NCBI RefSeq assembly: GCF_003751945.1
Contig: NZ_RJKL01000001.1
Span: 6,324,001 to 6,388,000, forward strand
Source: Couchioplanes caeruleus
Lineage (GTDB): Bacteria; Actinomycetota; Actinomycetes; Mycobacteriales; Micromonosporaceae
Reading direction: 5' to 3'
DNA length: 64,000 bases
Part shown: in pieces, positions 1 to 7,609 of the stretch
How the letters are laid out: each line of letters starts with the position of its first letter
How positions within the stretch are numbered: position 1 is the first letter of the stretch
Notes under the pieces: generated by a model
Database searches by the model: none
Told to the model about the DNA's origin: nothing
The model's input: only the letters and a program-made list of their open reading frames with translations
Made by a program: the position numbers and the translations under genes

Positions 1-15
1 GAGCTGGCCTACCCG

Positions 16-306
16 ATGAACCCGGCCCAGCTCGCCGCCCGGCAGCGCCAGCACGACGCCCTCTACGCCCAGTGGAAGGCCCGGCAGAAGGCCATCGCCG
101 AACGCGACCGCAAGGTCCGCCACTTCTGGCTCGGCTTCGGCGCCGTCCTCGGCCTCGCCGTCCTCGGCCTGCTCATCGCGGCGGGTTGGCTGCTGTGGAC
201 CGGCATCGGCCTCGGCGCCCTCGCCGTGCCGGTACTGATCGCCATCATCGCCGCCCTCGCGGTCGGCGGTCACCGCTGCATCACCGTCGTGCAGCACTGG
301 CACTGA
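16..306 (+). CDS. Small membrane protein of the AICE, start uncertain
   Basis: This 96-residue product has a charged, Arg/Lys/Gln-rich N-terminal half (residues 1-37), probably helical, and two hydrophobic segments (about 40-62 and 66-85) that look like a transmembrane hairpin. I do not recognise a family. Small hydrophobic proteins near the replication genes of conjugative actinomycete elements are often Spd (plasmid spread) proteins, so a role in intramycelial spreading is a guess from position. The frame is open through the first base of the window and no ribosome binding site is visible before the first ATG, so the gene may begin upstream of the window. Confidence 0.6.
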   Translation: MNPAQLAARQRQHDALYAQWKARQKAIAERDRKVRHFWLGFGAVLGLAVLGLLIAAGWLLWTGIGLGALAVPVLIAIIAALAVGGHRCITVVQHWH

Positions 307-441
307 CGGCCATGTGGCCACCGAACCTGTCTCTGTCCCTACTCACGCAAGCCAGCGACACCGGAAACGGCCCTACGAAAGCAGATCCGGTGCCGCTGGC
401 CCTCAAGCACTGACCCATCCCGTTGGAGAGGAGCCAGCATC

Positions 442-1320
442 ATGCACGCTACCCAACCCCAGGGCGGAGCCTGCCCTGCACCCACCCGCCGTTTCGACGG
501 CAAGCCCGAAACGGCGATCGATCGTAGGTTCTTCGACCTGCGAGAGTCCGAGGCCGCAGCCGAGTACTACGCGGAGAACGAACTCGACCACGATCGGGTG
601 CCCACCGCCGACGGCTTCACCGCCTGGTGCCACCGGCAGGCCAGCTCCGAGGACGGCTACGTTGTCACCGACGCCGGGCTGCAAGCCCTGGCCGACACCG
701 CGGAGGCTCCCGGTACCGCTGCGTCGGTGCTGCGCTCCGCAGCGCTGTATCTGGAGCGGCACGGCTGGATCCAGGGCGCCTACTACGACAGCACTGCCGC
801 GTCGTTCACGCCTGCGGCGTGCATGGTCGGGGCGATCGGTATGGCCTGCTATGGCTTCCCGGTCGAAGCCCCGGCGCAGCATTTCGACGATCCCGGCTTC
901 CTCGACTTCGAAGAGGCCGTGCTGCACCTGGACCGCTATCTGCTGGTCGAGGACGGCTCGCAAGCGTACGAGTTCAACGACGCCCAGGGCCGCACCGTCG
1001 CAATGGTCACGGACCAACTGCGCAAGGCCGCGGCCCGCCCCGCCGAGGAACTCATCGACGCCCTGCGCGTCATCGACGCTCGCAACGCCGACATGGCTGC
1101 GCTGGCGCAGCTGCTCACGCCCTGCGGCATTTGGGCCGAGACGGCTGACAAGCCGCAACAGGTTGAGCACATCCACTACCCGCACCAGCCGGGTGCGCTG
1201 TCCGACTGTCCGGCGTGTCAGGCCGGGTGCTTCTGCGCTGAGGCTGCGATCTGCGCGCGCTGTAGTGACGGCAACACCGACGGCTGCGCGTTCTGCTCGG
1301 CCGACGGCGGCGAGGCCTGA
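442..1320 (+). CDS. AICE hypothetical protein with Cys-rich C-terminus
   Basis: This 292-residue soluble, acidic protein has no signal peptide or membrane segment and I do not recognise the family. The last 45 residues hold nine cysteines in CxxC/CxC-like spacing, including CPACQAGCFC, CARC and CAFC, which suggests a zinc-binding or other metal-binding tail. An AG-rich ribosome binding site (GAGAGGAG) lies about 9 bases before the ATG. The stop codon overlaps the start of the next gene by one base, so the two are probably co-translated. The 135-bp stretch before it (307-441) contains no gene that I can see. Confidence 0.7.
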   Translation: MHATQPQGGACPAPTRRFDGKPETAIDRRFFDLRESEAAAEYYAENELDHDRVPTADGFTAWCHRQASSEDGYVVTDAGLQALADTAEAPGTAASVLRSAALYLERHGWIQGAYYDSTAASFTPAACMVGAIGMACYGFPVEAPAQHFDDPGFLDFEEAVLHLDRYLLVEDGSQAYEFNDAQGRTVAMVTDQLRKAAARPAEELIDALRVIDARNADMAALAQLLTPCGIWAETADKPQQVEHIHYPHQPGALSDCPACQAGCFCAEAAICARCSDGNTDGCAFCSADGGEA

Positions 1321-1997
1321 TGGACAAGAACACCGTCAAGCCTGCCTTGACGCCGAAACCGCGTAAGCGGTCGAAGCGTGCGGTGGAGAACGCCGAGTTC
1401 GACGCGTTCGTGCGCCGGATTCTGCGGGCCTATGCCCGCCGCGTCGCCGCAGGCGACGTCGAGGCGCTGCGCTCACTTGCCCAGTTGTCGAGCGAGGTCG
1501 ACGCGGTGACCCGCCTGGCCGTGGCCGGGCTGCGTATGGCTCCGTATTCCTACTCGTGGTCCGAGATCGCCGACCGGCTTGGCGTGTCCAAGCAGGCCGC
1601 GCAGATGCGCTACGGCGACCGAACCGACCGCGGCGCCCTGGACCGCCGGCTCTTGGAGACCGGTCTGGGCGTCAGCGTGGCGACCCTGGTGCAGGTGTTC
1701 GTCGACCATCACCCCGGTAGTCCGGCCGCCAGCGTGTGTCCGGGCTGCGGCTACCGCTACCCCGACGGGGTTAGTGATTGCCCCACCACCGCCACCGTCC
1801 GGCCGATCCTGCGCCGGCGCCGCCACGAAGACGACGACGCGGTGGCACGACTGTCCCCTGTCCAGTTCGCCGACCTGCTCACCACCAAGCCCCGATCCCC
1901 TCGGGCAACGGCGGTCCGGCAGGCGGTCTTCACCGCGCTGATTCCGGACCGACCCGCAGCACTGTTCGACCTCTCTGGAAAGGACCCAGCGCCATGA
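1320..1997 (+). CDS. AICE helix-turn-helix protein with zinc-ribbon-like motif
   Basis: This is a 225-residue putative DNA-binding protein. Residues around 78-100 (YSWSEIADRLGVSKQAAQMR) read as a sigma-region-4-like helix-turn-helix, and residues around 140-155 contain CPGCGYRYPDGVSDC, a possible Cys ribbon. The N-terminus is rich in Lys/Arg. The gene starts with an ATG that overlaps the previous stop and ends in an ATGA overlap with the next gene. A 17-bp inverted repeat (1335-1351), also found before the excisionase gene, lies within its first 11 codons, so it is a candidate regulator or target of that circuit. The exact family is unknown. Confidence 0.7.
   Translation: MDKNTVKPALTPKPRKRSKRAVENAEFDAFVRRILRAYARRVAAGDVEALRSLAQLSSEVDAVTRLAVAGLRMAPYSYSWSEIADRLGVSKQAAQMRYGDRTDRGALDRRLLETGLGVSVATLVQVFVDHHPGSPAASVCPGCGYRYPDGVSDCPTTATVRPILRRRRHEDDDAVARLSPVQFADLLTTKPRSPRATAVRQAVFTALIPDRPAALFDLSGKDPAP
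1332..1361. promoter_or_regulatory. Inverted-repeat operator candidate, copy A
   Basis: The perfect inverted repeat GTCAAG-N5-CTTGAC occupies 1335-1351, inside the first codons of the HTH gene. It is embedded in a longer conserved block (ACCGTCAAGC, two variable bases, GCCTTGACGC, then GAAACCG) that recurs at 5077-5105 upstream of the excisionase gene. The similarity extends well beyond the dyad itself, which argues for a shared protein-binding site. Confidence 0.6.
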
Positions 1998-2281
1998 CCA
2001 ACCACCACTCCCACACCAGCACCAACCACTCCCAGACGACCGGGCAGAGCGATCCGGCTCGGCCGTTCCACTACTTCGTCGCCATCATGTCGATGGAACC
2101 GCGGGGCCTGCGCACCATGCAGATCGAGGTCCACCTCTCCCGGCGGATCACCACCATGGACGAGGTCAAGGACGTCCAGGAGTGGGCCCGCACCACGCAC
2201 CACCTCAGCAACCCGATGATCGTCGGGTTCACCCTGCTGCGTAACGACCTGGCCGACCGACGCCGGACACGGTCATCATGA
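1994..2281 (+). CDS. AICE small hypothetical protein
   Basis: This 95-residue protein is translated from an ATG overlapping the upstream stop (ATGA at 1994-1997), and its own stop overlaps the next start in the same way, so it sits inside a tightly coupled operon. The first 25 residues are rich in His, Ser, Thr and Asn and are probably disordered. The remainder (FHYFVAIMSMEPRGLRTMQI onwards) alternates strands and helices and looks like a small compact domain. It has no signal peptide and no family that I can name. Such short proteins are common in AICE accessory operons. Confidence 0.65.
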   Translation: MTNHHSHTSTNHSQTTGQSDPARPFHYFVAIMSMEPRGLRTMQIEVHLSRRITTMDEVKDVQEWARTTHHLSNPMIVGFTLLRNDLADRRRTRSS

Positions 2282-3285
2282 CCATTACCGGCCGCGGCTG
2301 GGCCTACATCGGTGCCGCCCTCGGTGGCACGGTGTCGATCGCGGCGAACATCGCCCACTCCTACGTCCCACCTGCGAGTGCGACCGACGGGTGGAGCCCG
2401 AACCTCGGTGCCGTGATCGGTGCCGTGTTCTGGCCGGTCGCGTTGTTCGTGACCACCGAGATCCTGACCCGGGTCGCCTGGCCGTTCGGGCATGTCTGGC
2501 AACTGCTGCGCTGGGCGGGCATGCTGCCTGTCGCCGTCGTGGCTGCGCTGGTGTCGTACCGGCACCTGTCCGGGCTGCTCGACTTCTACGGCGAAGAGCC
2601 TGTCGTGTGTGTGCTCGGCCCGCTCGCTGTCGACGGGCTGATGGTCATGTCGGCTGGTGCTCTGCTGGCCACCGTCACCCACACGCACACCGCATCCGTA
2701 TCCGTCCCGGCCGTCCCGAACCTCGTTCGGATCCCGGCCCCGACCCCGACCGCCGACCCGGCGCCGCGCATCACCGCGCCGCAACCGGCGGCCGACCCGA
2801 AGCCGCCCACGCCACCGGCAGCGACGCCGGAATCCGTGACGGCTTCCCGGACCGATATCGTGCCGACCCCGGCACAGGTTGCCGCCCGGGTCACCGTAAG
2901 CCCGATGAGCATCCCGCTGCGACCGACCGCCGTACGGCCGGCTGCTGGCGCCTCGAAGCCGCGACCCCGCACGACCGAGCAGACGACCACGGCGAAGCCG
3001 CTGGCCGCTCCCGCCACCGACCTTCCTGTCACCGAGCCGGAGCCCGCACAGCTTGCCCTGCCGTACGCCGTCGACCCGGCCCTGCTGGTCAAGGCCCGCG
3101 AGATCGCCGAGCAGTACCGCACCGAACACGGTGTTCCGATCAAAGCCGGGCAGCTCGCCGCCCGCCTGCGCGTGAACTCCGAGCAAGCGACCCAGGCCCT
3201 GGCCGTGCTCGACCTCGGCCCCAACAGCCCCACCACCGAGATTTCGACCGTCAACGGCAACCGCCCGAGCAAGGCGGCCCGGTGA
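2278..3285 (+). CDS. DUF2637-like membrane protein of the AICE
   Basis: This 335-residue protein has four hydrophobic segments in its first half (about residues 8-26, 40-60, 78-95 and 108-128), then a long Pro/Ala/Thr-rich linker (about 130-255), and ends in a helical domain (about 260-310) that resembles a small winged-helix or helix-turn-helix. This architecture matches the DUF2637/Spd-like membrane proteins of actinomycete plasmids and AICEs, which are linked to transfer or intramycelial spread; the function here is inferred from that family. It starts at an ATGA overlap with the upstream gene and ends in a GTGA overlap with the replication initiator. Confidence 0.7.
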   Translation: MTITGRGWAYIGAALGGTVSIAANIAHSYVPPASATDGWSPNLGAVIGAVFWPVALFVTTEILTRVAWPFGHVWQLLRWAGMLPVAVVAALVSYRHLSGLLDFYGEEPVVCVLGPLAVDGLMVMSAGALLATVTHTHTASVSVPAVPNLVRIPAPTPTADPAPRITAPQPAADPKPPTPPAATPESVTASRTDIVPTPAQVAARVTVSPMSIPLRPTAVRPAAGASKPRPRTTEQTTTAKPLAAPATDLPVTEPEPAQLALPYAVDPALLVKAREIAEQYRTEHGVPIKAGQLAARLRVNSEQATQALAVLDLGPNSPTTEISTVNGNRPSKAAR

Positions 3286-5066
3286 CCGTCTCCACGTTGA
3301 GCGTCGTACCCGAAGCACCCGTTTCGGGTACGGCCCCCTGCGCCGAGCCGGACACGCACCCGAGCATCCCTGCCTGGTGGCGGCGCTCCACCGACCTGCG
3401 TCTACAGGCCGTCGCTCGCGCCGCCCGCTCCGACTACGAGGCCTGGCTGTCCCACGTCAAGACTGCGGCGGCCTGTACCCGCCCGGTCCGGCTCGCCGGG
3501 TCGATGGCCACGGTAGAGGTCGCCACCGGGCGGGTGTTGTCCGAACGACACACTGCGGACCTGCCGGACGGGGTCATCTACAAGCCGTGCGGGAACCGCC
3601 GCGAGTCGGTCTGCCCGGCCTGTTCCGAACGCTACAAACGCGACGCGTACCAGATCGTGCGGGCCGGGCTCGTCGGCGGCAAGGGCGTCACCGAGGACGT
3701 GGCCGTGCACCCGGCGGTGTTCCCCACCTTCACCGCCCCGTCGTTCGGCGAGGTCCACGCCCGCAGGGTCAAGCGGCACTCCTGCCTGCGGCGCCTGGAT
3801 TGTGACTGCCGCCCAGAACCGTGCCATGCCCGCCGTGACTTCGCCGTCTGCCCGCACGGCGTGAAGCTGGTCTGCTTCGCCCGGCACGCCACCGACGACC
3901 GCTGCCTGGGCAGCCCGCTGTGTCTGGACTGCTACGACTATGACGCGCAGGCCGTCTGGAACCTGCACGCGGCCGAGTTGTGGCGGCGTACCAGCATTAC
4001 CGCCAACCGCTACATCCGCCGGATCGCCCACCAGCGCGGCATCCCGGACCGGCCTGTGGTGACCTACGACAAGACCGGCAAGGCTCGGACCCGGTGGGTC
4101 AGCCCGGTCCGGCTCGAGTTCGGCAAGGCCGCCGAGATGCAACGCCGCGCCGCCATCCACCTGCACTGCGTGGTCCGGCTCGACGGCAACGACCCCGACC
4201 GGCCGGACACCATCGTCGCGCCCCCAACCGGCTTCACCGCGCACGACCTGGTCGCCGCCGTCGACCACGCCGTCGCGGCCGTCGCATTCACCACCACGCC
4301 GCACCCGGCCAACCCGACCGGGTGGCCAATCAGCTGGGGCGACCAGATCCTCACCAAGGTGATCACCGACGGCGCCGACGGTGAAGTGACCCACCAGCAG
4401 GTCGCCGCCTATCTGGCGAAGTACGCCACCAAGTCGACCGAGGTCACCGGGCACACCTCGAACCGGCTCACCGAGGAGACCATCGAGCTGTATGCCGACC
4501 CGGACGGTACCCACCCGCAACGGCTCATCGCCGCCTGCTGGCGGCTCGGCAGCTTCCGCACCAACCCCGAACCACCCGCCCCACTGGGCCGCAAGCGGCG
4601 GGCCGAACCTGCGCCGGCCGAGCCGTTCGGCACCCTACGCAGCGACCCGGACTGCGGCGGCTGCACCCGTTACCGGATGTGTCCCACCTGCGCCGCGGAG
4701 CAGGTCGCCGCCGCCGACACGGCCCGCCGTACCCCGGCCGGGCCACCGGCGAGCCCGTACCTGAAGCTGCGCCGGTGGGCGCACATGCTCGGCTTCGGCG
4801 GCCACTTCCTCACCAAGAGCCGCCGCTACTCGATCACCTTCGCCCTGCTCCGCGACGAACGCATCACCTTCCGCCGCACCCAGACCGGCGGCCCCGAACG
4901 GGCTGAACCGGTCACGGAGCCGACGACGCTGGTCGTCAACTTCCTCACCTTCGTCGGCGCCGGATGGCAGACACCCGCCGACGCCATGCTCGCCAACACC
5001 TCCGCCGCACTGGCCCGAGAACACGCCGAAGCCGCCCGGCAAACCCTGACCACCCTGGCCGCGTGA
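3282..5066 (+). CDS. repSA: RepSA-like HUH rolling-circle replication initiator
   Basis: This 594-residue protein nicks the origin and starts rolling-circle replication of the excised element. It carries the three HUH-family motifs: motif 1 FPTFTAPSF (residues 147-155), the metal-binding HLH (293-295), and motif 3 YLAKYATK (377-384), which has the candidate nucleophilic tyrosine. Several CxxC pairs before motif 1 and near residues 440-475 suggest zinc binding. The chosen start is the GTG overlapping the upstream stop (GTGA); longer readings from upstream overlap the DUF2637-like gene and are not credible. It is followed directly by the excisionase and integrase genes, as in pSAM2-type elements. 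Confidence 0.85.
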   Translation: MTVSTLSVVPEAPVSGTAPCAEPDTHPSIPAWWRRSTDLRLQAVARAARSDYEAWLSHVKTAAACTRPVRLAGSMATVEVATGRVLSERHTADLPDGVIYKPCGNRRESVCPACSERYKRDAYQIVRAGLVGGKGVTEDVAVHPAVFPTFTAPSFGEVHARRVKRHSCLRRLDCDCRPEPCHARRDFAVCPHGVKLVCFARHATDDRCLGSPLCLDCYDYDAQAVWNLHAAELWRRTSITANRYIRRIAHQRGIPDRPVVTYDKTGKARTRWVSPVRLEFGKAAEMQRRAAIHLHCVVRLDGNDPDRPDTIVAPPTGFTAHDLVAAVDHAVAAVAFTTTPHPANPTGWPISWGDQILTKVITDGADGEVTHQQVAAYLAKYATKSTEVTGHTSNRLTEETIELYADPDGTHPQRLIAACWRLGSFRTNPEPPAPLGRKRRAEPAPAEPFGTLRSDPDCGGCTRYRMCPTCAAEQVAAADTARRTPAGPPASPYLKLRRWAHMLGFGGHFLTKSRRYSITFALLRDERITFRRTQTGGPERAEPVTEPTTLVVNFLTFVGAGWQTPADAMLANTSAALAREHAEAARQTLTTLAA

Positions 5067-5076
5067 ACGGCCGCCA

Positions 5077-5105
5077 ACCGTCAAGCACGCCTTGACGCGA
5101 AACCG
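5077..5105. promoter_or_regulatory. Inverted-repeat operator candidate, copy B
   Basis: GTCAAG-N5-CTTGAC at 5080-5096 is a perfect dyad in the 57-bp gap between the replication initiator and excisionase genes. The longer block around it matches copy A at 1332-1361. It ends directly at the GGAGGAG ribosome binding site of the excisionase gene, so a bound protein would block expression of xis and int. Confidence 0.65.
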
Positions 5106-5123
5106 GAGGAGACAACGGGCGCC

Positions 5124-5444
5124 ATGACCGGCACGCCGAGCGGACTGCCTCGCCTCTACACACCCGCTGAGGTGGCAGAGGCGTTGCGCTGTTCGACGTG
5201 GTGGGTGCAGGAACAGGTGCGCCGACGTCGCTTCCCCCACTGCGAGGTCGCAGGGGGCCACCGATTCACCACCGAGCACTACGCCGCGATCCTTCGGCTG
5301 TGCGAGGTGCTGCCAGCCGAGGAAGCTCCGCCCATTCGGCCGCAGCGAGGCGCGGTCCCGCCGGTCGAGACGCCTACCGCGGGCCTGCGAGCTCGGGTGC
5401 CGCGCCGCCTGCGCGGGTTGGCGCCGACCGACGTGGCAGCCTGA
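5124..5444 (+). CDS. xis: Excisionase (MerR/Xis-type helix-turn-helix)
   Basis: This 106-residue protein is the likely recombination directionality factor that, with the integrase, excises the element. Residues about 10-58 (LYTPAEVAEALRCSTWWVQE onward) form the winged helix-turn-helix typical of HTH_17/Xis proteins, with the wing around GGHRFTTEHY. The C-terminal third is Pro/Arg-rich and probably disordered. GGAGGAG lies about 12 bases upstream of the ATG. The integrase gene starts 13 bases after its stop, which supports co-transcription. The inverted repeat just upstream suggests repression of the pair while the element is integrated. Confidence 0.85.
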   Translation: MTGTPSGLPRLYTPAEVAEALRCSTWWVQEQVRRRRFPHCEVAGGHRFTTEHYAAILRLCEVLPAEEAPPIRPQRGAVPPVETPTAGLRARVPRRLRGLAPTDVAA

Positions 5445-5457
5445 GAGGAGATCAGAC

Positions 5458-6972
5458 ATGGGATTCGCCGAGAAGCGCGGCGACTATTGGCGTGCCCGGT
5501 ACAAGGCTCAGCCGGGCGTCTATCCGACGGTCATGGATGAGACCGGTGCGGTCGTGAAGTTCCGTACCCGCCGGATGGCCGAGCAGGCGGCCAACGAGAA
5601 GGAGGCTGAGGTCCGGGCTGGCCGGCCACGCGCCAAGCCCGTGGGCCAGTGGACCTTCAGTCAGTACGCCGATCCCTGGTATGCACGTCAGGATCTGGCT
5701 GCCTCGACTATGCAGAACTATCGCCGTCGGCTGGAGGAGCACCTATTGCCAGTATTCGGCGAGATGCAACTCGCGGACATCACCCGCGATGAGGTCGCGA
5801 AGTGGGAGAAGCGGGAACGTGCGGCTGGTTACGCCGAGTCCAGCATCCGCTCATGGCGCGATTTGCTGCATCTCGTCCTTGCCGATGCGGTGGACGATGA
5901 GCTCTTGGAGGCCAACGTCGCGGCACGGCGCAAGGGACGGGGCAAGCGCACCGGCCGGGCCCGGCATCGGGGAGCCGAGAAGACCATCACCACCGCGCTG
6001 GGTGTCCTGCTGATCGCCGAGCGCGCCGCTCTTCTCTCGGGCCGGGACGACGAGTTCGTGGCCGTCGCGACCCTGGGCTTCACGGGTATTCGTTGGGGCG
6101 AGCTCGTGGGGCTCGAACCTCAGTACGTGCGGGCGACGGCGGTCCGTGTCGAGTGGCAGCTCTACGAATTGGATAACGGAATCTTTGTGCGCTGTCCTCC
6201 GAAAGACGGATCCCGGCGCACGGTTTCCACTCCCGAGTGGACCATCCAGCTTCTGACCGACCATCTCGGCGGGGCACGCCCCGCGCCCTGTCCTTGTCAT
6301 GGCCTGCGCTACGTGTTCCGCGGACACCGGGCGACCAAGAGCAAAGCGGCACCCCCCGGGCCGCGGCTGGTCGATGTCGCACGCCGTGCGGAGGTTGCAG
6401 TCGGCACCGCCTCTGCGGTGCTCAGCGGCAAGCCCGTGGTGGCGGAGACGACCGTGGCTCGGGTGCTGGCCGCCGCGCAGGAGCTCGGCTACGTGCGCGG
6501 CCGGCCCGCCGGGCAGCTCGCCGCGCACTGGCGGCGCAACGGCTTCGCCACCTGGCTGTTCCAGCCGGCGGCCACCGGCCGATACCCCGCCAAGGCTCCC
6601 CGGCCGGTCAGCCCGGTGCCGATCCTCGCCGACCCGTGCCCCGGCGTGCCGGTCCGGGGGCGGGGGGCGGCGGCCAAGGCCGACGCGTGCTGGACGCCGC
6701 TCGCTGCCGGGTTGACACCGCACGGGCTTCGTCACACGTACAAGACGCTGATGATCGAGCTTGGCACGCCGGCCACGCTGATGGACGCGCAAATGGGCCA
6801 TGAGGATGGGTCGGTGCAGGCGCTGTATTCGCACATCACGCCGGAAATGATCCAGCGGCTCCTGGACGGGCTGACCGCCATATGGGAGGCCGCGCTGCAG
6901 GCTCGACGCGAGCTCAGCCCGAGATCACCGGTCGCCGTGCTCGACCGACTCCTGGCGGAGGGAGCCCGGTGA
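5458..6972 (+). CDS. int: Tyrosine integrase with an inserted LacI-type HTH
   Basis: This 504-residue site-specific recombinase integrates and excises the AICE. The N-terminal SAM-like core-binding domain covers about residues 60-140. The catalytic residues I can see are Arg212 (TGIRWGEL), His422 and Arg425 (HGLRHTYK), His448 (MGHED) and the nucleophile Tyr457 (YSHITPE). Between the first Arg and the HxxR motif, residues about 304-351 read as a complete LacI-family helix-turn-helix (LVDVARRAEVAVGTASAVLS), followed by an unassigned Pro-rich stretch to about 415. The protein is longer than usual integrases for that reason. GAGAGGAG precedes the ATG. The gene ends about 100 bp from the tRNA-Val 3' end. 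Confidence 0.9.
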   Translation: MGFAEKRGDYWRARYKAQPGVYPTVMDETGAVVKFRTRRMAEQAANEKEAEVRAGRPRAKPVGQWTFSQYADPWYARQDLAASTMQNYRRRLEEHLLPVFGEMQLADITRDEVAKWEKRERAAGYAESSIRSWRDLLHLVLADAVDDELLEANVAARRKGRGKRTGRARHRGAEKTITTALGVLLIAERAALLSGRDDEFVAVATLGFTGIRWGELVGLEPQYVRATAVRVEWQLYELDNGIFVRCPPKDGSRRTVSTPEWTIQLLTDHLGGARPAPCPCHGLRYVFRGHRATKSKAAPPGPRLVDVARRAEVAVGTASAVLSGKPVVAETTVARVLAAAQELGYVRGRPAGQLAAHWRRNGFATWLFQPAATGRYPAKAPRPVSPVPILADPCPGVPVRGRGAAAKADACWTPLAAGLTPHGLRHTYKTLMIELGTPATLMDAQMGHEDGSVQALYSHITPEMIQRLLDGLTAIWEAALQARRELSPRSPVAVLDRLLAEGAR

Positions 6973-7074
6973 GGGCGCCAAGATCTTCTCCCAAATTTCT
7001 CCCAGCGGCCTCGCTCAACGAGAAACGGGCTCCGCGCCGTGAGGGCGAAACCCGCTCTGACCTGCTGTTATTGC
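6973..7074. other. Integrase-to-tRNA junction: terminator-like dyad and octamer repeats
   Basis: This 102-bp stretch separates the integrase stop from the 3' end of tRNA-Val and should belong to the attachment region. The octamer TTCTCCCA occurs at 6986-6993 and again at 6997-7004, 11 bp apart, a spacing compatible with paired integrase arm sites. A GC-rich imperfect dyad between about 7023 and 7057, followed on the minus strand by T-rich sequence, could end the tRNA transcript. The core attachment sequence cannot be defined without the second copy at the other end of the element. Confidence 0.4.
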
Positions 7075-7149
7075 TGGTGGGCGATACTGGGATCGAACCA
7101 GTGACCTCTTCCGTGTCAAGGAAGCGCGCTCCCGCTGCGCCAATCGCCC
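7075..7149 (-). tRNA. tRNA-Val (anticodon GAC)
   Basis: Read on the minus strand, the acceptor arms GGGCGAT and ATCGCCC pair perfectly. The anticodon loop TTGACAC gives anticodon GAC, the T arm contains GGTTCGATCC, and the gene encodes CCA at its 3' end (7075-7077). It is the last of three tRNA genes transcribed toward the AICE. Its 3' end faces the integrase, so it is the probable integration target. Confidence 0.95.
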
Positions 7150-7163
7150 TCGATCAAATGCCG

Positions 7164-7234
7164 AGGTGGAGACGGGATTTGAACCCGTGTACACGGCTTT
7201 GCAGGCCGTTGCCTCGCCTCTCGGCCACTCCACC
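7164..7234 (-). tRNA. tRNA-Cys (anticodon GCA)
   Basis: On the minus strand, GGTGGAG and CTCCACC form the acceptor stem, the anticodon loop CTGCAAA gives GCA, and the discriminator base is U as expected for tRNA-Cys. No CCA is encoded. It lies 14 bp upstream of tRNA-Val and belongs to the same cluster. Confidence 0.95.
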
Positions 7235-7271
7235 GAGCCGGCCCCGCACGTAACCTGTGGCGGCCTCTCCG

Positions 7272-7344
7272 AGCGGACGACGGGATTCGAACCCGCGACC
7301 CTCACCTTGGCAAGGTGATGCGCTACCAGCTGCGCTACGTCCGC
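7272..7344 (-). tRNA. tRNA-Gly (anticodon GCC)
   Basis: On the minus strand, GCGGACG and CGTCCGC form the acceptor stem, the anticodon loop TTGCCAA gives GCC, and the T arm holds GGTTCGAATCC. No CCA is encoded. It is the first gene of a Gly-Cys-Val tRNA cluster, an arrangement shared by many actinobacteria. Confidence 0.95.
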
Positions 7345-7377
7345 TTGTCCTTCCGGGTTCCCCCGGCGACGGATGAA

Positions 7378-7407
7378 ACATTAGCCGGTCGCCCCGGGCC
7401 TTGCCAA
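7378..7407 (-). promoter_or_regulatory. Probable promoter of the tRNA-Gly/Cys/Val cluster
   Basis: On the minus strand TTGGCA (7402-7407) and TAATGT (7378-7383) are separated by 18 bp and lie about 34 bp before tRNA-Gly, a good fit to a housekeeping sigma-factor promoter. No other gene lies between 7345 and 7609. Confidence 0.5.
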
Positions 7408-7609
7408 ACCGGGGTCCCCCGGCGCGTCGCGTTTCGGGAGCTCCGCAGGTCAACCGCGGGCTGCGGGAGGACGCGAACGCGCGGGCGGGCGAGGTGGCCC
7501 TCGCCGTGAGGGCCGTCCGGCGGTCCAGCCCTCGAACTCCGGGCGCGGTTTATCCACAGGCTGCAAAACCGGCGAGCGCCCGTACGCCCATCCCGGGTTG
7601 GATGGGGCC

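Larger units (their letters stand above)
1..7110. mobile_element. Right part of an AICE (actinomycete integrative and conjugative element)
   Basis: The gene order small membrane/accessory genes, HUH replication initiator, excisionase, tyrosine integrase, tRNA is the pSAM2-type arrangement of actinomycete integrative elements, which excise, replicate by rolling circle and transfer as double-stranded DNA. The integrase lies next to the 3' end of tRNA-Val at 7075, the usual target position. The left half, with the expected TraB/FtsK-like translocase and the second attachment site, lies outside the window, so the true left boundary is unknown. The right boundary is taken somewhere inside the 3' half of the tRNA. 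Genes from 442 to 6972 all run on the plus strand, most with 1-4 bp overlaps. Confidence 0.8.
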
